Shown in pieces: positions 5,737 to 7,515 of a stretch of 7,515 nucleotides of DNA. This stretch comes from Hyphomicrobiales bacterium (GTDB taxonomy: Bacteria; Pseudomonadota; Alphaproteobacteria; Rhizobiales; Beijerinckiaceae). Position numbers and translations under genes: made by a program. Every line of letters begins with the position of its first letter. The first letter of the stretch is position 1. The stretch covers positions 1 through 7,515 of the forward strand of contig JAQGJO010000003.1 of assembly GCA_028290595.1 (NCBI GenBank). The letters are read 5' to 3'. Under the pieces are notes generated by a model. The model had not been told where the DNA came from and did not search any database. It was given only the letters and a program-made list of their open reading frames with translations.

Positions 5737-6882
5737 TTACGGCAGCGGATGCACCGGCGCGCCGGGACCGATCTTCTGGAGGTTGCCGTTGATGATTTGA
5801 TCGCCTTCGGAAACACCCTTCAAGATCGTTACGAGGTTGCCCTCGGTGGGGCCCAACGAGACCAGCCGAAGATCGGCCTTATTGCCCTCTCCGACGACAT
5901 AGACGTATTTGCCAAGCTGGTTTGAACCCAGCGCAGTTTGGGGTATCAGCAGCGCGTTGGGCTGTTCGCGAACAGCAAGCCGGATGCGGACGAACTGGCC
6001 GGGAAGCAATGAGAGATCGGCATTCTCAATGGTCGCACGTGCGACAATGGTGCCCGTCGCTCGATCAACCGCATTGTCCAGGAACGTCAACATGCCCTTG
6101 TGATGAGAATCTTTTTCACCGTGCAGGAAGACATCGGCGACGATGTTTCCGGCTGCACGAGCGGCTTGAATTTCGGTCAGGTCTGTCTCACTTGGATTGA
6201 AACTGACGTAGATCGGCGAAAGCTGGACCAGCGTGTTCAGCGGCGTGCCGCCGACGTTGACCAGCGTACCGATAGGCGCCTGATTGCGGCCAAGACGCCC
6301 GTCGAACGGCGCACGGATTTCTGTATAGGAGAGATTGATTTCCGCAGTGCGGACCGTGGCTTCATCCATCGCAATGGCAGCTTCCGCTTGCCGCAATGCG
6401 CTCGTGCGCTGATCGAAGGTGTCTTGAGCCAGGTAACCGCTCTTTGCTAGCGAAGAACCCCGATCGAGATTCGCCTTGGCATACTCCAGTGCAGCCGTAT
6501 CGCGTTGGAGCTGTGCCTTCACCTGATCGAGCGCCGCCTGATAATCGCGCGGATCGATCGTGTAGATCAGGTCACCCTTCTTTACATCGGCGCCGTCGGC
6601 AACGTGCTGCTTCTGGATATATCCGGAAGCCTTGGCCTGTAGCGCGATATTGCGGATGGATTCCGTGCGCGCCGCATACTCCAGATAGATCGGTATCGTC
6701 TTCTTTGCGACTTTAATAACTGGAACAGGCATCGCCATCATTCCCGGCCCGCCCGCCGGGCCGCCAGCGGCGCACGCACCCGTGCTTCTATAAATAACAA
6801 CCCCGCCTACGGCGACGACAATGACCGCGGCAGCAGCCAGACCGATTTTCCAGTTGCGTATCATATTCCGCTCCAATTTCAT
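5737..6882 (-). CDS. RND efflux periplasmic adaptor (membrane fusion protein, HlyD/AcrA type)
   Basis: This 381-residue protein has the usual length of AcrA/MexA-type adaptors. It has an N-terminal membrane anchor (about 12-31) and no canonical lipobox, although Cys37 lies nearby. A Gly/Pro/Met-rich linker follows (38-53). Next come the first lipoyl half (ASGYIQKQHVADGADVKKGD, 85-104), an alpha-helical hairpin (about 113-183), the second lipoyl half (LSYTEIRAPFDGRLG, 184-198), and the beta-barrel and membrane-proximal parts with LPGQFVRIRL at 293-302 and LIPQTAL at 312-318. It should bridge the inner-membrane RND pump to an outer-membrane channel; no channel gene is in the window. ATG at 6882 overlaps the pump stop as ATGA. 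ATG at 6864 (residue 7) has a better ribosome site (GGAG, 6-base spacer) and is probably the real start. The gene sits downstream of the pump gene rather than upstream. Pump substrate is unknown. Confidence 0.95.
   Translation of the reverse strand: MKLERNMIRNWKIGLAAAAVIVVAVGGVVIYRSTGACAAGGPAGGPGMMAMPVPVIKVAKKTIPIYLEYAARTESIRNIALQAKASGYIQKQHVADGADVKKGDLIYTIDPRDYQAALDQVKAQLQRDTAALEYAKANLDRGSSLAKSGYLAQDTFDQRTSALRQAEAAIAMDEATVRTAEINLSYTEIRAPFDGRLGRNQAPIGTLVNVGGTPLNTLVQLSPIYVSFNPSETDLTEIQAARAAGNIVADVFLHGEKDSHHKGMLTFLDNAVDRATGTIVARATIENADLSLLPGQFVRIRLAVREQPNALLIPQTALGSNQLGKYVYVVGEGNKADLRLVSLGPTEGNLVTILKGVSEGDQIINGNLQKIGPGAPVHPLP
6871..6874 (-). promoter_or_regulatory. Ribosome binding site favouring the adaptor start at 6864
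   Basis: GGAG on the minus strand, inside TTGGAG, lies 6 bases before the ATG at 6862-6864. The upstream ATG at 6880-6882 is preceded only by GGCGGA directly against the start. The shorter protein would begin MIRNWKIG, a normal anchor start for this family. Confidence 0.55.
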
Positions 6883-7515
6883 TCCGCCGGCCCGGTGGCC
6901 AGATCAGGCTCATGCTTCGAGGAGGGATTCGCATGCGAATTTCTCTCTCGTATCTGTTCGATGACGGCATAAAAGACCGGCACAAAGATCAGGGTCAGGA
7001 TCGTAGCGGCGAGCATGCCGCCGAACACGGTCGTACCGATTGACTGACGGCTTGCCGCGCCCGCGCCCGTCGCGATCATCAACGGCACGACACCGAGAAT
7101 GAATGCGAACGCGGTCATAAGAATTGGCCGAAGCCGCAGACGTGCAGCTTCCATCGCTGCTTCCACGATTTCGAGCCCCTCCTCGCGCCGACGCCGTGCG
7201 AATTCGATAATCAGAATCGCGTTCTTGGCGGCAAGGCCGATGAGCATGACAAAGCCGATTTGCGAATACACGTCGATCTGCATGCCGCGCAGCCAGAGCG
7301 CAAGCAACGCACCGAACAGCGCCAGCGGAACCGCAAGCAGGACCATGAACGGCATGGACCAGCTCTCATACTGCGCCGCGAGGATGAGATAGACGAACAC
7401 AATCGCAAGCGCGAATACAATGGTCGCAATCGATCCGGCCTTCAATTCCTGGAATGTGATGCCGGTCCATTCATAGCCGAAATCACGCGGCAATGCGGCT
7501 GCAGCAGCCCGCTCC
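6879..7515 (-). CDS. RND efflux pump inner-membrane permease, HAE1 (AcrB/MexB) type, C-terminal part only
   Basis: The frame is open from the right edge to the TGA at 6879, giving the last 211 residues of a protein that is usually about 1,040-1,060 long. Within this fragment GYEWTGITFQE (13-23) is the family motif just before transmembrane helix 8. ILAAQYESWSMPF (44-56) links helices 8 and 9. IGLAAKNAILIIEFA (92-106) is the helix 10 signature. RLRPILMTAFAFILGVVPL (127-145) and TTVFGGMLAATILTLIFVPVFYAVI (161-185) are helices 11 and 12. A hydrophilic tail of about 25 residues ends the protein. Proton-driven trimers of this family export hydrophobic drugs, solvents and aromatics with a periplasmic adaptor and an outer-membrane channel. 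Its stop overlaps the ATG of the adaptor gene by 4 bases, so the two are co-expressed. The proton-relay Asp pair of helix 4 and the drug pocket lie outside the window. Confidence 0.96.
   Translation of the reverse strand, partial: ERAAAAALPRDFGYEWTGITFQELKAGSIATIVFALAIVFVYLILAAQYESWSMPFMVLLAVPLALFGALLALWLRGMQIDVYSQIGFVMLIGLAAKNAILIIEFARRRREEGLEIVEAAMEAARLRLRPILMTAFAFILGVVPLMIATGAGAASRQSIGTTVFGGMLAATILTLIFVPVFYAVIEQIRERNSHANPSSKHEPDLATGPAE

Noticed and set aside
5737..6882. The adaptor as a lipoprotein, because of Cys37 after the N-terminal hydrophobic stretch.
   Set aside because: The residues before Cys37 (STGA) lack the Leu-type -3 position of a lipobox, and the hydrophobic segment fits a plain membrane anchor.

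Overview
The window reads as accessory catabolic and transport DNA from a Gram-negative bacterium. Moderately high GC by eye, the protein styles, a Bug-type solute receptor and an HAE1-type RND pump suggest an alphaproteobacterium, possibly Bradyrhizobium/Rhodopseudomonas-like. That placement is an inference from family content, not from any marker gene. No RNA gene, insertion sequence, CRISPR array or attachment site was seen. All stretches longer than about 300 bases carry a gene.

Region 1 (1-4930, minus strand) is a co-directional set. In transcription order it is an SDR dehydrogenase (4930-4085), a Bug/TctC periplasmic substrate-binding protein (4048-3077), an alpha/beta hydrolase (3048-2197), a luciferase-like flavin monooxygenase (LLM; 2200-1010, overlapping the hydrolase by 4 bp) and, after a 136-bp gap, a secreted tannase/feruloyl-esterase family hydrolase that runs off the left edge (873-1). 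Small gaps suggest that at least the first four form one operon. A good sigma70-type promoter (TTGACA-17 bp-TAATAT) faces into the SDR gene.

Region 2 (4931-5687) is a 133-bp divergent intergenic region followed by a plus-strand MarR-family regulator (5064-5687). A 24-bp near-perfect palindrome at 4959-4982 overlaps the -10 and start region of the SDR promoter. It is the obvious candidate operator for the MarR protein, so the operon is probably repressed until an aromatic or other small-molecule ligand is present.

Region 3 (5688-7515) begins with a strong 10-bp stem-loop between converging genes. Two minus-strand genes follow: an RND efflux periplasmic adaptor (6882-5737) and, upstream of it and overlapping by 4 bp, the C-terminal 211 residues of an RND inner-membrane pump (beyond 7515 to 6879). 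The pump gene precedes the adaptor gene, the reverse of the common acrA-acrB order.

Working model (inference): an ester-containing compound is cleaved by the exported esterase or captured by the Bug receptor. The SDR, flavin monooxygenase and alpha/beta hydrolase then act in sequence in the cytoplasm. An alcohol-to-ketone, ketone-to-ester, ester-hydrolysis route of Baeyer-Villiger type is chemically consistent, but the substrate cannot be read from the sequence.
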